From Chaetomium olivaceum (Eukaryota > Ascomycota > Sordariomycetes > Sordariales > Chaetomiaceae): a DNA stretch of 64,000 nt. The notes under the pieces are model-generated. The model had not been told where the DNA came from. It did no database searches and saw only the letters and a list, made by a program, of their open reading frames with translations. Shown here piece after piece: positions 12,262-24,100 of this stretch (the first letter of the stretch is position 1; every line of letters starts with the position of its first letter). The DNA is taken from NCBI GenBank assembly GCA_039881045.1, contig JAYWVB010000060.1:115261-179260 (forward strand). The letters run 5' to 3'. The translations under genes and the position numbers were made by a program.

Positions 12262-13221
12262 GAGGTTATCTACGCCGTAGCTAGAAAGCTAGCTGGATGG
12301 TGACCTTCCCGAAAGTAGCACAGGAGGGCAGGTCCGCGTCCTCACCACGCCGCGCCCCGCGCAACCAGCCGGTCATCACACCGCCCCCGTCCCGCACGGT
12401 GACCGTATGGAGGAACGAACGGAATGCTGTTTGTCATTCGAACGGAACGTTCGAATGGGCATATCACAAATACGATGCCCGGTCCACGGTTCCGGTTTTC
12501 GAAGTTGCCATGCCGATCCTGTGCAGCTTTGGGGCTAGCCGGGGGTTCCGGAGGCGGCTGAAAAGGGACGGCAGCATCGGCCTTTTGAGGCTGGCGAAGC
12601 AGCTTGCTTTTTCCTCCAATCCCCGAACCGGGATGGTGGGTGGGACTTGCTTGTTCGTCTCATGCGTGGACAGCCACAAAAGGGCCAAGTTCTCTCCCTA
12701 TGTGTAAGCCATATGGTTGCGATTGGCTAGGCCAGAGGGGCCTTGTCGGCGATCCCCACGTTTTTACACCGGCAGACTGTGCTTATCAAGACGTCTTGCT
12801 GTTTCTGGCCGCCCCGATACGCTCCGTGACCTCGCCGTGCAGAAGCGTCTTGCCTCATCTGGCTTCCCATCGGCGTTCGGTTTCACCCGGGGTGTCTCAC
12901 AGCCACATGTAGGGCGCCTGTAGACGCCCTGCTCACCGGGCTGGGAGAGCAAACTCGGCCCGTTGACGGGAGTGGCGGCACCGGCGGTCTTCACAATACG
13001 GGGTGCCGTGATGATATCACTGCCGGGTCCGGTAGCGGATGGCGTGTCTATATCCAATGTCCAATTCTGGAGGACGAGCCTCCAAGCCAGCAGCCCGTCT
13101 CACCGGTTCTCTCCCCTGCGGCCTTGGGCTCTCGCCCCTTTGCGTGTCCGAACAGGCTCTAACTTGCGAGATAACAGACGGTCCGGACCAGATCGCCCGG
13201 CCACTTCTACGAGTATGCTCA

Positions 13222-13245
13222 GACACACACACACACACACACACA
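13222..13245 (+). repeat. (CA)n microsatellite
   Basis: About 12 uninterrupted AC dinucleotides in non-coding sequence. Confidence 0.85.
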
Positions 13246-13482
13246 TACGCTCGTGATGGAACAAACCAGTACCTCTTTAGGCCAGAGACCTCCCCTTGGT
13301 GGGTTAGTTATCATTCGAAGGTGGTTGTTATCTTACAACCACCTCACTGGGGTCGGGATCTATGTGATATCAAACATCCTATCGACACTAACTCAGCTGA
13401 ACGGCATTCCCAAATCAGATATACGCACATATAGGGATTTATCGCGCCGTTTCTCGTTTTAGCCCCGACTCCTCGCCACCAC

Positions 13483-13515
13483 CAGTCAGCCAGTCAGTCA
13501 GTCAGTCAGTCAGTC
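13483..13515 (+). repeat. (CAGT)n microsatellite
   Basis: About eight CAGT/CAGC tetranucleotide units, one of them variant. Confidence 0.85.
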
Positions 13516-14187
13516 TCGGTGGCGGCCTCAATGCGAACAATCTCCTCCCTCCCTCTCTCGCCTCGTCTTCGATTCGACTCACCTAAGTCAGTCCGTTGTC
13601 ATCTCCCTCCCATCCCGACCGGCGCCATCCCCGACACCAATCGGATTTGGGAACCGGGGGTTCCAGTGCCCCGACTGGTCTTGTACATATGTGTATGCGA
13701 GTGTGTGGAGGCTTGGCGTGTCGACAGATACGTAATGGCATGGATGGGGCCATCGGGCCCTCTTCTTTTTCTACGTCTTTTGGTTTTCTGTCTCGCCCTG
13801 CGGAGCTTTCCTTCCCTTCGCTACCAGCCGCGGGAAAGCTCCGACGCAGCCCCGAAACTTTCTTCAGAGGCTTTGGGAGGCTTTCGTGGCTTTCATGGCT
13901 TTCCGAGGCTTTCGAGAGGCTTTTGCGCCTTCCCAGGACCCGACATTCCGAGACACGCACGCCCCGAATCCTTGGACCGCCCGCCCGCCTCACACGTGTC
14001 CTGGACCCCTCTTTCCCCCCCTAAGCCCCTCCAGTCCCCCATGTCTCATCATCTCGATGTCTCGGTAGCTGGGGTTTCCGTCCGCGCCAGTGCCGCACGG
14101 ACGGCACCCAAATCTAGGGACCCCATCGGCTGGCTCTTCGGAGGGATGGGATCCAGCCCAGCCCGACCCAAGCCCGGCTTCAGCCAG

Positions 14188-14232
14188 CCCTGCACGCCCT
14201 GTAAACCCTGCAAGCCCTGCACGCCCTGCAAG
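14188..14232 (+). repeat. 9-bp tandem repeat, five copies
   Basis: Unit CCCTGCANG repeated five times with small changes. In one frame it reads as alternating TPC/KPC. I do not think that frame is a real gene, because it has no other support. Confidence 0.75.
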
Positions 14233-14369
14233 CCTTCCCCCTAGATGCCTAGACGGGATTAGTGAGCCCCTGCTTTGCTTTGCTTCTTTGTCGTGTGATG
14301 GGTTGATGCGGCTACGTGCGCCCATCCCGATGGGTGGTCGTGTGCTGATAAGGCTTGCTAGCAAGTGAC

Positions 14370-14410
14370 CTGGCTGGCTGGCTCGCTGGCTGGCTGGGCT
14401 GGCTGGGCTG
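14370..14410 (+). repeat. (CTGG)n imperfect microsatellite
   Basis: CTGG units with interruptions (CTCG, CTGGG) over about 40 bases. Confidence 0.75.
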
Positions 14411-14799
14411 TGGTGGTGGACTAATTATGCCGATCTGCTGCTTCGTGTAGATCACGGTAACTAGTGAAGTGGCTGTACTAGTGTAGATGCAATAAAAGGG
14501 ACTGTACTACATTCATGTACATACTGGAGGCGCCGTATCGTCATGTGTGTGGTGTGTGACTGAGTCGGTTCTTCCTGTCCGATGAGGAAGGTGAGTCGAC
14601 TTCGACGGGATGGTTGCGGTGGATCTCGTCGGTTGCTTTGGGGACATGGACGGGGCTTTATTGGAGCGGAGGGTTGTGTCTGATGGGCGTGGATGGATGT
14701 ACATACATCGGGGCTCCGTTCGCTTCAAGCCTCGGCTCCGTATTTTGATCGGCCCGCGAAGGCGCGTTAGGAACTCGTATTATACTACTGATGCAGCCA

Positions 14800-17700
14800 C
14801 ATCCAAACTGCGAGGGCCGTGCTTCCTTTATTTGGGGTTTCTTGCATCCGCGCTACGGGATTATCATGTTAACAATCTGCAAGAGTGAGAGTGGTGTAAA
14901 GTAGACGAGGCACAGGTTTGGATATAGAGAATACTTGGGATTGATGTCTCCAAAAGCCACCCGCGAGCGAGTGGCTCGGGTAGGTATTGTTTGATAACCC
15001 CTGAGGGCTGCCTGGAAACGCTGGAGGGCACGACAGGAACGGGGGCAATGAGTTTTCTAATGAAGGAAGGAGCTCGTCATGTTGAGAGAGAGCCAAAAGC
15101 GGTAAACAGAGAGATATACAAGACCACAATGCACCATTTAGCGGTATCAATTATGGTTATGAGAATCTTGCCATTCAAGGGAAGCTATAATGCTGGCGGT
15201 GTCGATTTTACCGTCACATAACGCGGTTTATTGCACGTGAGAAACAGACTCTATGGCAGCACCCTTGTGTGTTAGTTCAAGTTGCCACTCTCACTTTCCC
15301 TGCAGAAACAGGGGCAGTCAACAGACATCCAGAAGTAACATGGACGGTATATTATCTTCAAAATAACAGCTAGGGCTCTCTATTGCGAATGTAATATCAA
15401 GTATTTCATGAACCGTAGACTCGAGCTTCTTCCGCAGGCTGATTGGATATCTTCTATGTTATATTCTCAAAGTCAGTTTGGTTTTTGGAAGTGTTTATAT
15501 GAGGTATACTGCATATCAAGTTTCGGAATTTTTACCATACGACCTAGGTTAGATCATTAAACACCGCTTCTTTTTGTATTGTGGATTTCGCGGCCGAGAT
15601 CCCGCTAGGTTGTCTTGTATGAATGTGAGATGGCGTTTTTGTATGATTCCTGACACTGGACGAGGCCCAGGAAAACGCCCGTCTTCCCAATTTCTTCACA
15701 TAGACAAAACCATTTTATTACACATTGGGTATTGTGTGGTGGGTTGTCTTAGCTCAACTGTAGATCTGGTAAGTTATGTTTGAGGGTTGCAGTTGGTCAC
15801 TCGCGGCAAAGCTTATATGTAGAGGAAGGATTTTCGGACAGTAGCCATTGGTCCCCACGGGCCGTATCACATAACTTCCATGGAAATATGACGTAGGGAA
15901 ACCAATAATAAACCAAGTAAATAGAACAAGAAAGGAAATAAGATAAGAAGAGAAAAGGGGATGTAAGGAAAGAGAAGAGAGGGAGTAAAAACTAAGAGAA
16001 GAAGGGAAACACAAAAATAAAATAAAGAAAATGTAAACTAAATGAGAAAACAAGAAAGGAGGAATGTAAGAAAAGGAAGTGAAATAAAGAGAAGGCAAAG
16101 AAGGAAAGCAAAAAACCACAAAATGGAAGGTATGTGAGAAAACGTAAGAAAAGAAAGTAGAGATAAGAAAAGAAATAAAAGAAAATAGCAAGATAAAAGA
16201 AAATAGAGTAATTATACCTAAACTATGACGTTGTTAGGTTATAAAGTGATTCTCAAATTGGTATAGTCAATTACGGTCTATATTAATCGATTCAAGGGGA
16301 TGATGGTAGGCGTGTGTGTGTGCGATACGGTCCATGAGGTCGCGTGGCTACGCTCCGAAAATGCTCTCTCTATGTGTATATGCACTACGCTTTCTGGCAG
16401 GTCAACAGAAGGTGCCCCCTAACAAGTTCTGAAGACTGATTATATCACAGCAACAGAGGTTAGCAACTGGTTATCCTCGCATGAGGATTTGCGGGTGTAG
16501 ATATTTAGAGGGTAGTGAGCGTCGGTGCTATATATGCCTCGCCTGGCCATTGCAGTTGGATGCTCTCAGCGTCTGTACTCATCAACTAGTTGCCTATTCG
16601 TTGGATGTCAACCGGCTGGATTTGACGAGGACCAACCAACCACCATGGCTGTGTGCTTGCTCCTGTAGGATGGCTTACCGCACAAATTGCCGAGAACTCT
16701 GGCACAATGCCTCGATAGTCGGAATCGCCTCACGCGGGGCCTTGAGTGTTTAGCTTGTTTAGCTCAATTCCGGCTCAAAACTCATTGGTATACTTTATGC
16801 TGGCCATTATGTTAAATAACGGCCGTTTACCGTAATGAGTTGTTCAGTTCTATCGGCGCTCTGAATAATCGTTGACATCATTACCGATGATAGATTATCG
16901 GACCAGTTCACACCGGGAGCAGATGGATTGGAAATACAGCGGGTTATGAGGGGAACAATAAACCAAAGACAAGGGAATGACTATAGGGTTGCGTGCTTAT
17001 CCCCCTATCTCTAGGTAGGTTTTTAATACCAGGGCAGATAGGATCCAAGTTCAACTCATGGATAAGTTTGGCGACTGTACAATCGGGGAAGTAGGCAGCA
17101 AGGAACGCAGTAGTTTGCTAGACGAAGACTATTCGAGGTCAAGGGGTAAAAGGGAGCCTTAGCAGCGCCCGCAAGGTATGGCTTTTGGTCTTCTCATCGT
17201 TGTGAGAAGTTGGGCACCAACCTGGACACCAGTTCTCCATAAACCCAGCAGCAAGCTAGCCACCTCGTGTCGTTCATCACATTCTTAAACATGGGCCAGT
17301 TTCCCGTCAAGGCGGAAGAAAGGCTACGCTCGAGGCGTGTTACTTTCATGAAAGTACGTCCACCAGAGACATTGCCATCACTGAGTGACCGAGTCTCAAG
17401 CGGCCACTACCGGTAAGCCGGACAGTAAATCTCTGAAAGCAGAGGACATATTTCGATGAACTTGGTGGTCTTAAAGAGACATGGCTTGGTTACTGTTATC
17501 GGGCGAGAAGACAGTTTCGACATACATCGTTCGGATTGCTGTGTGAGACTCGGGGTTCAGATCATCACACACGACGACTAAAAGTAATCCGACAAACTGC
17601 GTCATGAGCCCGGACAGTAGTGACGGGCCGCCGGGGGTAAGACTGCTCTGTGTCGGGCTGATTTAAGACTCCAAGTTATGGCACCGATGGTGAATGACCA
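14800..17700. other. AT-richer island without genes
   Basis: By eye this stretch is clearly more AT-rich than the rest of the window, rich in TA dinucleotides and short of long open frames on either strand. That look is typical of old repeats mutated by RIP (repeat-induced point mutation) in Sordariomycetes. No transposase, reverse transcriptase or terminal repeat could be recognised, so the origin is an inference from composition only. It contains the polypurine tract listed separately. Confidence 0.5.
15885..16210 (+). repeat. Polypurine tract of about 0.3 kb
   Basis: The plus strand is overwhelmingly A and G for about 325 bases, made of GAAA, GGAAA and AAGAG words without a fixed repeat unit. 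The complementary polypyrimidine strand translates into a Phe/Ser/Leu-rich open frame (15754-16191), which I treat as an artefact of composition. Such tracts can form triplex DNA and often come from slippage. Confidence 0.75.
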
Positions 17701-20461
17701 CTCCTTCTTGCGGGACCACACAAGAACTTCCAGGTGGGGTTGGTTGGGCCGATGCTGAGCTCGAGTCTGCTACAAGCTTGAAGACGGAAGTTCCTTCCAC
17801 ATGCGAGCTGTGGTCTGACTTGCCTCGGGTTGACTGAAGCAAGGGCGCTTGCTGTTGTTTGGAAGGCGTTACTGAAGCGTCGGTAGTGGAAGAAGTGGTG
17901 TGCTCAGGTTCCCAGATTGGCGACTCAATGTGAAGTCGAAGATAACAAGAACACCCCAATACCCCCTCCTCGTCCTAATCGGCACAAGACTGCATGCGAG
18001 AGGGTGGCAGCATCATCAGGCAGTCACCGCGAACGCCTTCCATCTTCGTCCATGATTTTCAACATTGCGCCTGCCATCTGTTATAAAATCCCCCGCGCCA
18101 ACGGCTGCAGCTCGGGAATTGCAGATGCAGGGGCATGTTTACCTCGGCACATGGTATTTTCATATCATCAGTTTGCTTGTGATCTGGCCGCGAACAGCTT
18201 CTTCGATGAAGTTCTTGGCTTGCACGACGTCAACGCCGCATGCTTGGGCGAGGACGATGCACCCCAGATTCCAACTCCGCAGAAGTCGTTCCGGTGGCCC
18301 ACCAACCCCAGGTTTTCTGCCGAAGAAGGATCTCCGTTCTTTCCGTCCTTCACAAGCCAGAGAACCATTGCTCGCTTGCATCCCGTGCACACCACTTTCC
18401 GCTGCGTCTATTCGTACACCACTACACAGTCCTCACAGGATTGATCGCCCTCAAGTGAGTGTGGCATGGATCCATCTACTGTGTATTGATTGCGACGGTG
18501 TGTCTCTTCATCAAACGAAAAAAACCCTTTTCGGGTCTCGAGGTTCCAGACGGGGCCCGCCTTGCGGATTCCGGGAACCGTGGCGAACTTGGGCTGCAGT
18601 CCGCCTCGTGCTCATGCAACCTTGAGCCAACTGCATGAGCAGGCGACATCAAGCCCACAATGCGTTGCGTTGCTTTCCTTCCTGTCATCTGCGGGAAATC
18701 ATTCCAAAGATCGTTCTTCGATGAAGAGGGAAACATCGCCGGCCTGGGTCCGGCCGGCTTGCCCAAGCGACCCGGTGAAACGCACCGCGCACTGACATGA
18801 CGGACTGCCAAGGTAGCATCGGTCCCTGAGCCGTGATTTGCAAGAGACGATTTAGCCACCACCGGTACCAAACAAACCACAGGCTTGCGACGTCCCTGTT
18901 AGGCAATGGTGACCGCGAAGTCGGGTCCCAGGCTGAGCCATGCCTCACCAACAGTCGTCCTTCTTCGAAACGTTCTTCTTTGGGACCCGGATGTCCCATC
19001 CGGGAGCGAGAACTGACAAGCGAACCGTACCCGGTTGCCAGGCCGGGATGGACAGCCGGATTCGCCTCCTGGTTCGTCCCAACCAACATGGCAGTCCCGA
19101 AACAGCATCAGCATCAAGATGTAGGCGAATGTCACTCGCAGCGGCGGTGGTATGTTTTCCGCGTTCAATGAGGACCTGGTCCCAAATCTCGGGTACAGCA
19201 CGACAGATCAGCCCAACCACCAGATAGAATCGGTCCTAAACATAGCCGAGTTCTTGGTGTACCACGTTCCGCCATAGTTAGCTTCCACCGCCTCGGTCTC
19301 GGGAGGAGGACGGATCGGAAGGCTTGTCTGAAGAGATCGTCAACAAGAAATCAGCTTCCAGTGGAAATCCCCGACCATCCTTGTCGGATGAAGAGTCCGA
19401 GAAACCGGAAAAGAGCAAAGTCTGCCATCGACAGATTCTTCTGTGTCAAACTGCAGCGGAATCCGTACCCAAGCTCCCCCCCAAGCTCCCAAGAACCCCA
19501 CCGGCTCCAACACCGAAGCGGATCCGGTGTTTCGTCACCGGAAACAAGGACGGACCAGCCACTGAGCGCCCCTTGCTGGCTTCAAACATGCGGCGGGCCC
19601 TGCTCGCCCCGGCCCCTGGCAGGGCGTTCCTGGGGCTCCCTGGGGCTGCGCTACCCTACGCGATAGTGATTTTCCACGAGGCAAGAGGAGCCAAAATGGG
19701 AAGAAAGCAAGAACGCACCCGGCTTGGCCATCGAAATCACAAACGTCTCTCTTTCTCGGGGGCCGGGGCGCGGCGCCTCCCCCTTGGCGGGGCCCTGCCC
19801 TGGAGGGGTCTTTTCTTCGGCTCCACTCTCACGGCATCGGAGATGCAGCCGAAAACCGTTAGCGCGCGCCGTCCCGCAGCAGTTTCTGTGGCAGAAATCG
19901 GGGATTTTTGTTTCGCAGATGACGGAAAGGGGGGGGCCGTTGATTATTGTTGGTTGCGTGGTGGTTGCGTTGCTTGCGTTGCTTTTGCTCGCATCTCGGG
20001 AGTTGGGAAAGGGGAGGGTGGGTGAGACAGAAGCGGCAGAACCGTACGTTGTCGTGGACTGGAACGCAGCTCGGCATCGGGGCGTGTTGGACAAGATCAG
20101 ATGATGTGAGGTGGGGAGAAGCAATGGAAAATTGATACGGGTGTATTCCGTACTTCGTATCAGGCTGGTTTCGACGGCAGTGGACTTCGTATGAGAAGGT
20201 TTACGTATACATACACACACAATCTTTCCAGACCAGACAGACCTCCCTCCCTTTTGTTCGCTTTGGGTCGTAATTCCGGAAATGTATCCGTGACGTGATG
20301 CGATCTGCAGGTACCAGACGCACTGCAACTCTACTCCTCATGTTGTTCTGCTGCGGATATTCGAGCAGGATCCCTTTCCGGCTGCCTGCATCAATGCGAA
20401 GAGGCGGCGAGAGTTCTGGTCTCCCCCCCCCGCCTAGTAGTTAACGAACAAGCGACGCGCG

Positions 20462-20491
20462 CAGCACAGACGACGCTCGTCGTCTGTGCTG
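20462..20491. repeat. Perfect inverted repeat, 14-bp arms
   Basis: Arms CAGCACAGACGACG (20462-20475) and CGTCGTCTGTGCTG (20478-20491) are exact reverse complements around a 2-base centre. It could be a hairpin, a dimeric protein site or a terminator-like structure. No gene is attached to it. Confidence 0.85.
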
Positions 20492-21158
20492 AGACATCGC
20501 GAGATTTGATGGTCAATGCGCCGAGAGGGTGTCCAGCAACCGCGCGGTTGGGCTCTCTCTGGGGGGGAGAAGAACAACGCACGTTTTTTTGACGGAAACA
20601 CGTCCATCGTTGCCCGTGCGTGCGCACCATTTCTTCTTCATCGGTTCGGCCAAGGGAGCTTACATACACTAACTAGTGTAATGAACTCGTTAGTGGCATG
20701 GAGTTCTGGGCTGTCAAACGACACCGAGACCCGATAAAGCGAGACGGGCCGATGTGGTGGGCCCGCCTTCGGGTGCATGCGAACCGTTGCAATATTTGCT
20801 TCTTCCTGGTCTGGCATTGATTACCTGGGGTTGCAATATAGCCCTCTCGCGCGCGCCCTGTCGAGCCACTGTCGAGCCACTGTCGAGCCCTGTGTATGGA
20901 GAGTCATCCATCAGGTCAGCGGCAACGGGCAGGGCTGGGCTAACTAGTGTATGTAGATTGCGTTTCGCGTTCCATCCATTTCTGTCTGCGGGATGCAGGA
21001 GGTGTGGTGTGGTGTGGTCCGGAATGCGCGGGCAGGGACACGGCATTTATTATTGCTACGCCAGAGTATGGGACTGGTGGTTAAGCGAGACCTAGGGTCT
21101 TTTGCTGTTGAGCAGGTAGTTATTCTGGGAGTTTGTGCGACTCTGGGACACGGGAGGA

Positions 21159-21186
21159 CAGCAGCAGCAGCAGCGGCGGCGGCGGA
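21159..21186 (+). repeat. CAG/CGG trinucleotide run
   Basis: About five CAG units running directly into about four CGG units. Confidence 0.8.
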
Positions 21187-24100
21187 TACGGGAACATGCA
21201 AAGTTCCCAGGTCGCTGGGAGCTGGACGAGGACCGGGATTTTCACTCGCACAGGAAAGTTCAAATTTCGCGTCGCGCGCAGGCGACGGGCCTTCCCCTTT
21301 CGGGAGGTGGGAATGCCGTTGGCTAGTGCAATCGGTTCGGGTGGTGGTGGAGGAGAGGAGGGGCGGTGCGCTCGCGTGGGGTTGCCCACCTTCGGTCGGG
21401 AAGATGCGCGTCGCACGAGGGTGCGTTCGAGGCGAAAGGGGTGTGTGTTCGATGTTTCTTCTAGAATTTCGTCAAGGGTTGGCGGGCGAGCGAGCGAGCG
21501 AAGGGGGAAGACGCGGGAGAGTGTTGGTGGCTGAGGGGAAGCGAGGGACTCGAAGGAACGGGAAGGGGCCGTGAGCAATCTGCATCCTTTGGGCCGTGCG
21601 TTCGGTTGGGCTCCCGGATCGCCCTCGGCAGTGAGCTTGCTTTCTTTGTGTCTTGTCTAGGAATCCGGGTGTCGTTCTGATACACCTTGGGCGGAAAACC
21701 TGTGTTTGAGAAAGTCGCGGGTGAGGATACCAAAAAGTTGAGAGACGGATCGGGTGCCGGCCAATTGCAGGGAGGATCGAATGTCGTGCAGGTGTTGCCT
21801 CATATCTGCGGCGAGGTTGTCTGGCTGCTGTTCCTGTCCTAATTGGACCTCCTTTTGAGGATTTGACCCTCTCCCGGCGCCCTCATGCAACTCTTGATAT
21901 GCTGTGCCGGCGGGAGGTTGTGGCTGTGATGACGTCTCGGTGTCCCGAAGATGAAGGTGCCGACGTCCCAGGCTGTTGGTTCTGTTTGAGGCGGGAGGAA
22001 TGGTGCATCCAACTGTTCAGATCTGCCGCCCCTCCGTCTCATCCACCCGAGCGGGCCGATTAACCATCAAGGCAGACGGCATTTGGTTTCTCTAACTCTT
22101 GTGGTAGCATCGCGAGCGGCGAGGTTCGTGCTGCCTAACGAAGGGTAAGTGATATGGGGTTAGGGGAGGATGTGTTGAGAAAGTCTCCAAGTCACCTAAC
22201 CTTTCTGGCATCCGGTCACCTGCCCAGGGGAAAGCGATGGTTGGTTGTGGGGAATCTGGGGAAGACCCCATCCATCGCCCGGTGGTTTCCGCTGGCGGCC
22301 GCAGCAAAGACCACGAAAGATGGTGGACGACCTCACCTAACCCCGCATTTTGACGGGATGTCTCACATCATCTTGGTTGCGAAAAGTCAAGGTGGGCTGC
22401 CCTTCACCGCAGTTTAAGCAGTTTCGGATTTGCTGAGACGACCAAACCTTTGCAGAAGAGGGTTGCATGGACTGCAGACAATATAAAGCCGTTGTATACA
22501 TGTTGTGAGGTGAGTAAACTGACCAATGGTTCTCGCCCGCCGGCTCTCGGCGATGCGAAGCGACCCGGACAGCTTCACACCCCTCTCATGCCTCCACACT
22601 TTCCCTCATCAAAGCAGAGTTTACCCACCGAGTCCTGGGAATATCTGCATTGGCATACACAGTAGTTATTGGGTGTGCAACCGGGACGCGAAATGTCTAG
22701 TCTCGCCATTTGGAGCCAACGGTCTCCTTAAAACCGTGATGAACAAGCGATTGGCGGCGTGATCGGGTCTCGGGGTCTCGACTACTCAAATGAAAGCGCT
22801 TCTCCGTGGTGAGCCTGGGACTGTTCTGGCCTGTCAAATGGCAGTATCGGCCTGCTCGGTCAAGGGCTCGGCAGAGTGCGTGATCAATGAGATCGATGCG
22901 TGCGATGCAGCGGAGGTCGCCAAGCAATATGGTACCGATTGGAAGGTGAGGTGCAGACAATTAATACAGTGCAGAAGAAAGGTATTACACGGTACGTCCC
23001 TCTTTGCCCCTCTGCCCTAAACGCCCTCCCAGCCGAGGACAATTCCCAATCTCTTCGTGGTCGTGACCAATATATCGCGTTTGCCGACAATGTGCATATG
23101 GACAGATGAAGGCTCGTTCGGTAATGCGTCGCCCTTTGGCCTCTCGCCTTGCCTGAACGCCAATCTCCCCTCAATCAACTCGGATTACAGTCAGCTATTC
23201 TGGGAGGCCTAGTAGACGGTCGCCCACCTGTTGTTGTGACCATGACGAAGCCTTGATGTTGGTACCTGTGCGAGGCGGTGCGACCCGTTGCCAACCCGTC
23301 GAGCCCGTCACCGAGGCCATTGCCCTCGCCCTCTTTGCCGAACGGTGTCGTGTAACCAACACCAAGGAATTGCTGACATTGCACAACATGAGAGCGGCGA
23401 CGTCCTTCCTCGGACCAAGCCAACGCTCAACCACGGCCTGGGACGTCACCCTGTCCTTGCTGACCGTCAGCAGACTCGGGCGGCATTTTTGTCCACTTCG
23501 AACATAAAATCGATGCTTCGCCAAAAACCATCGCACTACATGAGACGAATTGCGGCTTGTTGGTCGATCTCTATAAGGTTGCACGGCAAGCGACGAGCCA
23601 GGCCGGCTCCGGAGGTCCTTCGCAAGGCCGAACGCCGGGGTATCCCGCCTCGGCAGAGCCGATGGCGTCTGATCACCTCGCGCAACAAGCGCCATCCTTG
23701 GCGGCCGCTTTCCGAAGCCGTTGAAGATTTGCTCGCCTGACAACTAGCCTAGCTTGAAGTTGGTCTCGGAATGGTCCGAGGCGGTTTTGATGGCCCCCGA
23801 CAAAAAGGAAAAAGGAGAACAGCTAATCACTCGTGCCCCGCGATCGCGACAGACACAGAATTGTTTACACAGTATGTCAATGAAGGACCATGCGCGATTT
23901 GGGCTCCACCCGGCTGATATCAAGCGATCGCCCAGCTTGCGGGAGGGCAGATCCTCGCTCGCAAGACTCTGCTGGTTCCGGCCATGTGTTCGTGATGAGA
24001 GCCCGTTTTGCGACAAGTGCGCTGCGACCGTCGGCATGGGTCCATGCGTGGACGACGTGAGAGACGACCGCCGAACCCCCAGAAGGTTACACTGCGTTTC

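Larger units (their letters stand above)
10385..14800. other. Gene-poor GC-rich stretch with simple repeats
   Basis: Open frames here are short, mutually overlapping and motif-free. The 241-codon frame at 13519-14244 is shadowed on both strands and ends in a translated 9-bp repeat. What can be seen are an A16 run, a CA run, a CAGT run, a 9-bp repeat and a CTGG run, each listed separately. I see no exon chain with good splice sites. Confidence 0.45.

Noticed and set aside
13519..14244. 241-codon frame ending in repeated TPC/KPC
   Set aside because: It runs through microsatellite-rich DNA, is shadowed on both strands and has no splice-site or domain support. The Cys pattern comes from a 9-bp repeat.
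15754..16191. 145-codon minus-strand frame rich in Phe, Ser and Leu, resembling a membrane protein
   Set aside because: It is simply the translation of the polypyrimidine strand and has no sequence complexity beyond that.
19724..20104. 126-codon frame with one hydrophobic segment
   Set aside because: Two other phases and the opposite strand are open over the same bases. The hydrophobic run comes from a GTTG/CTTG-rich stretch. It is kept only as a remark in the region entry.
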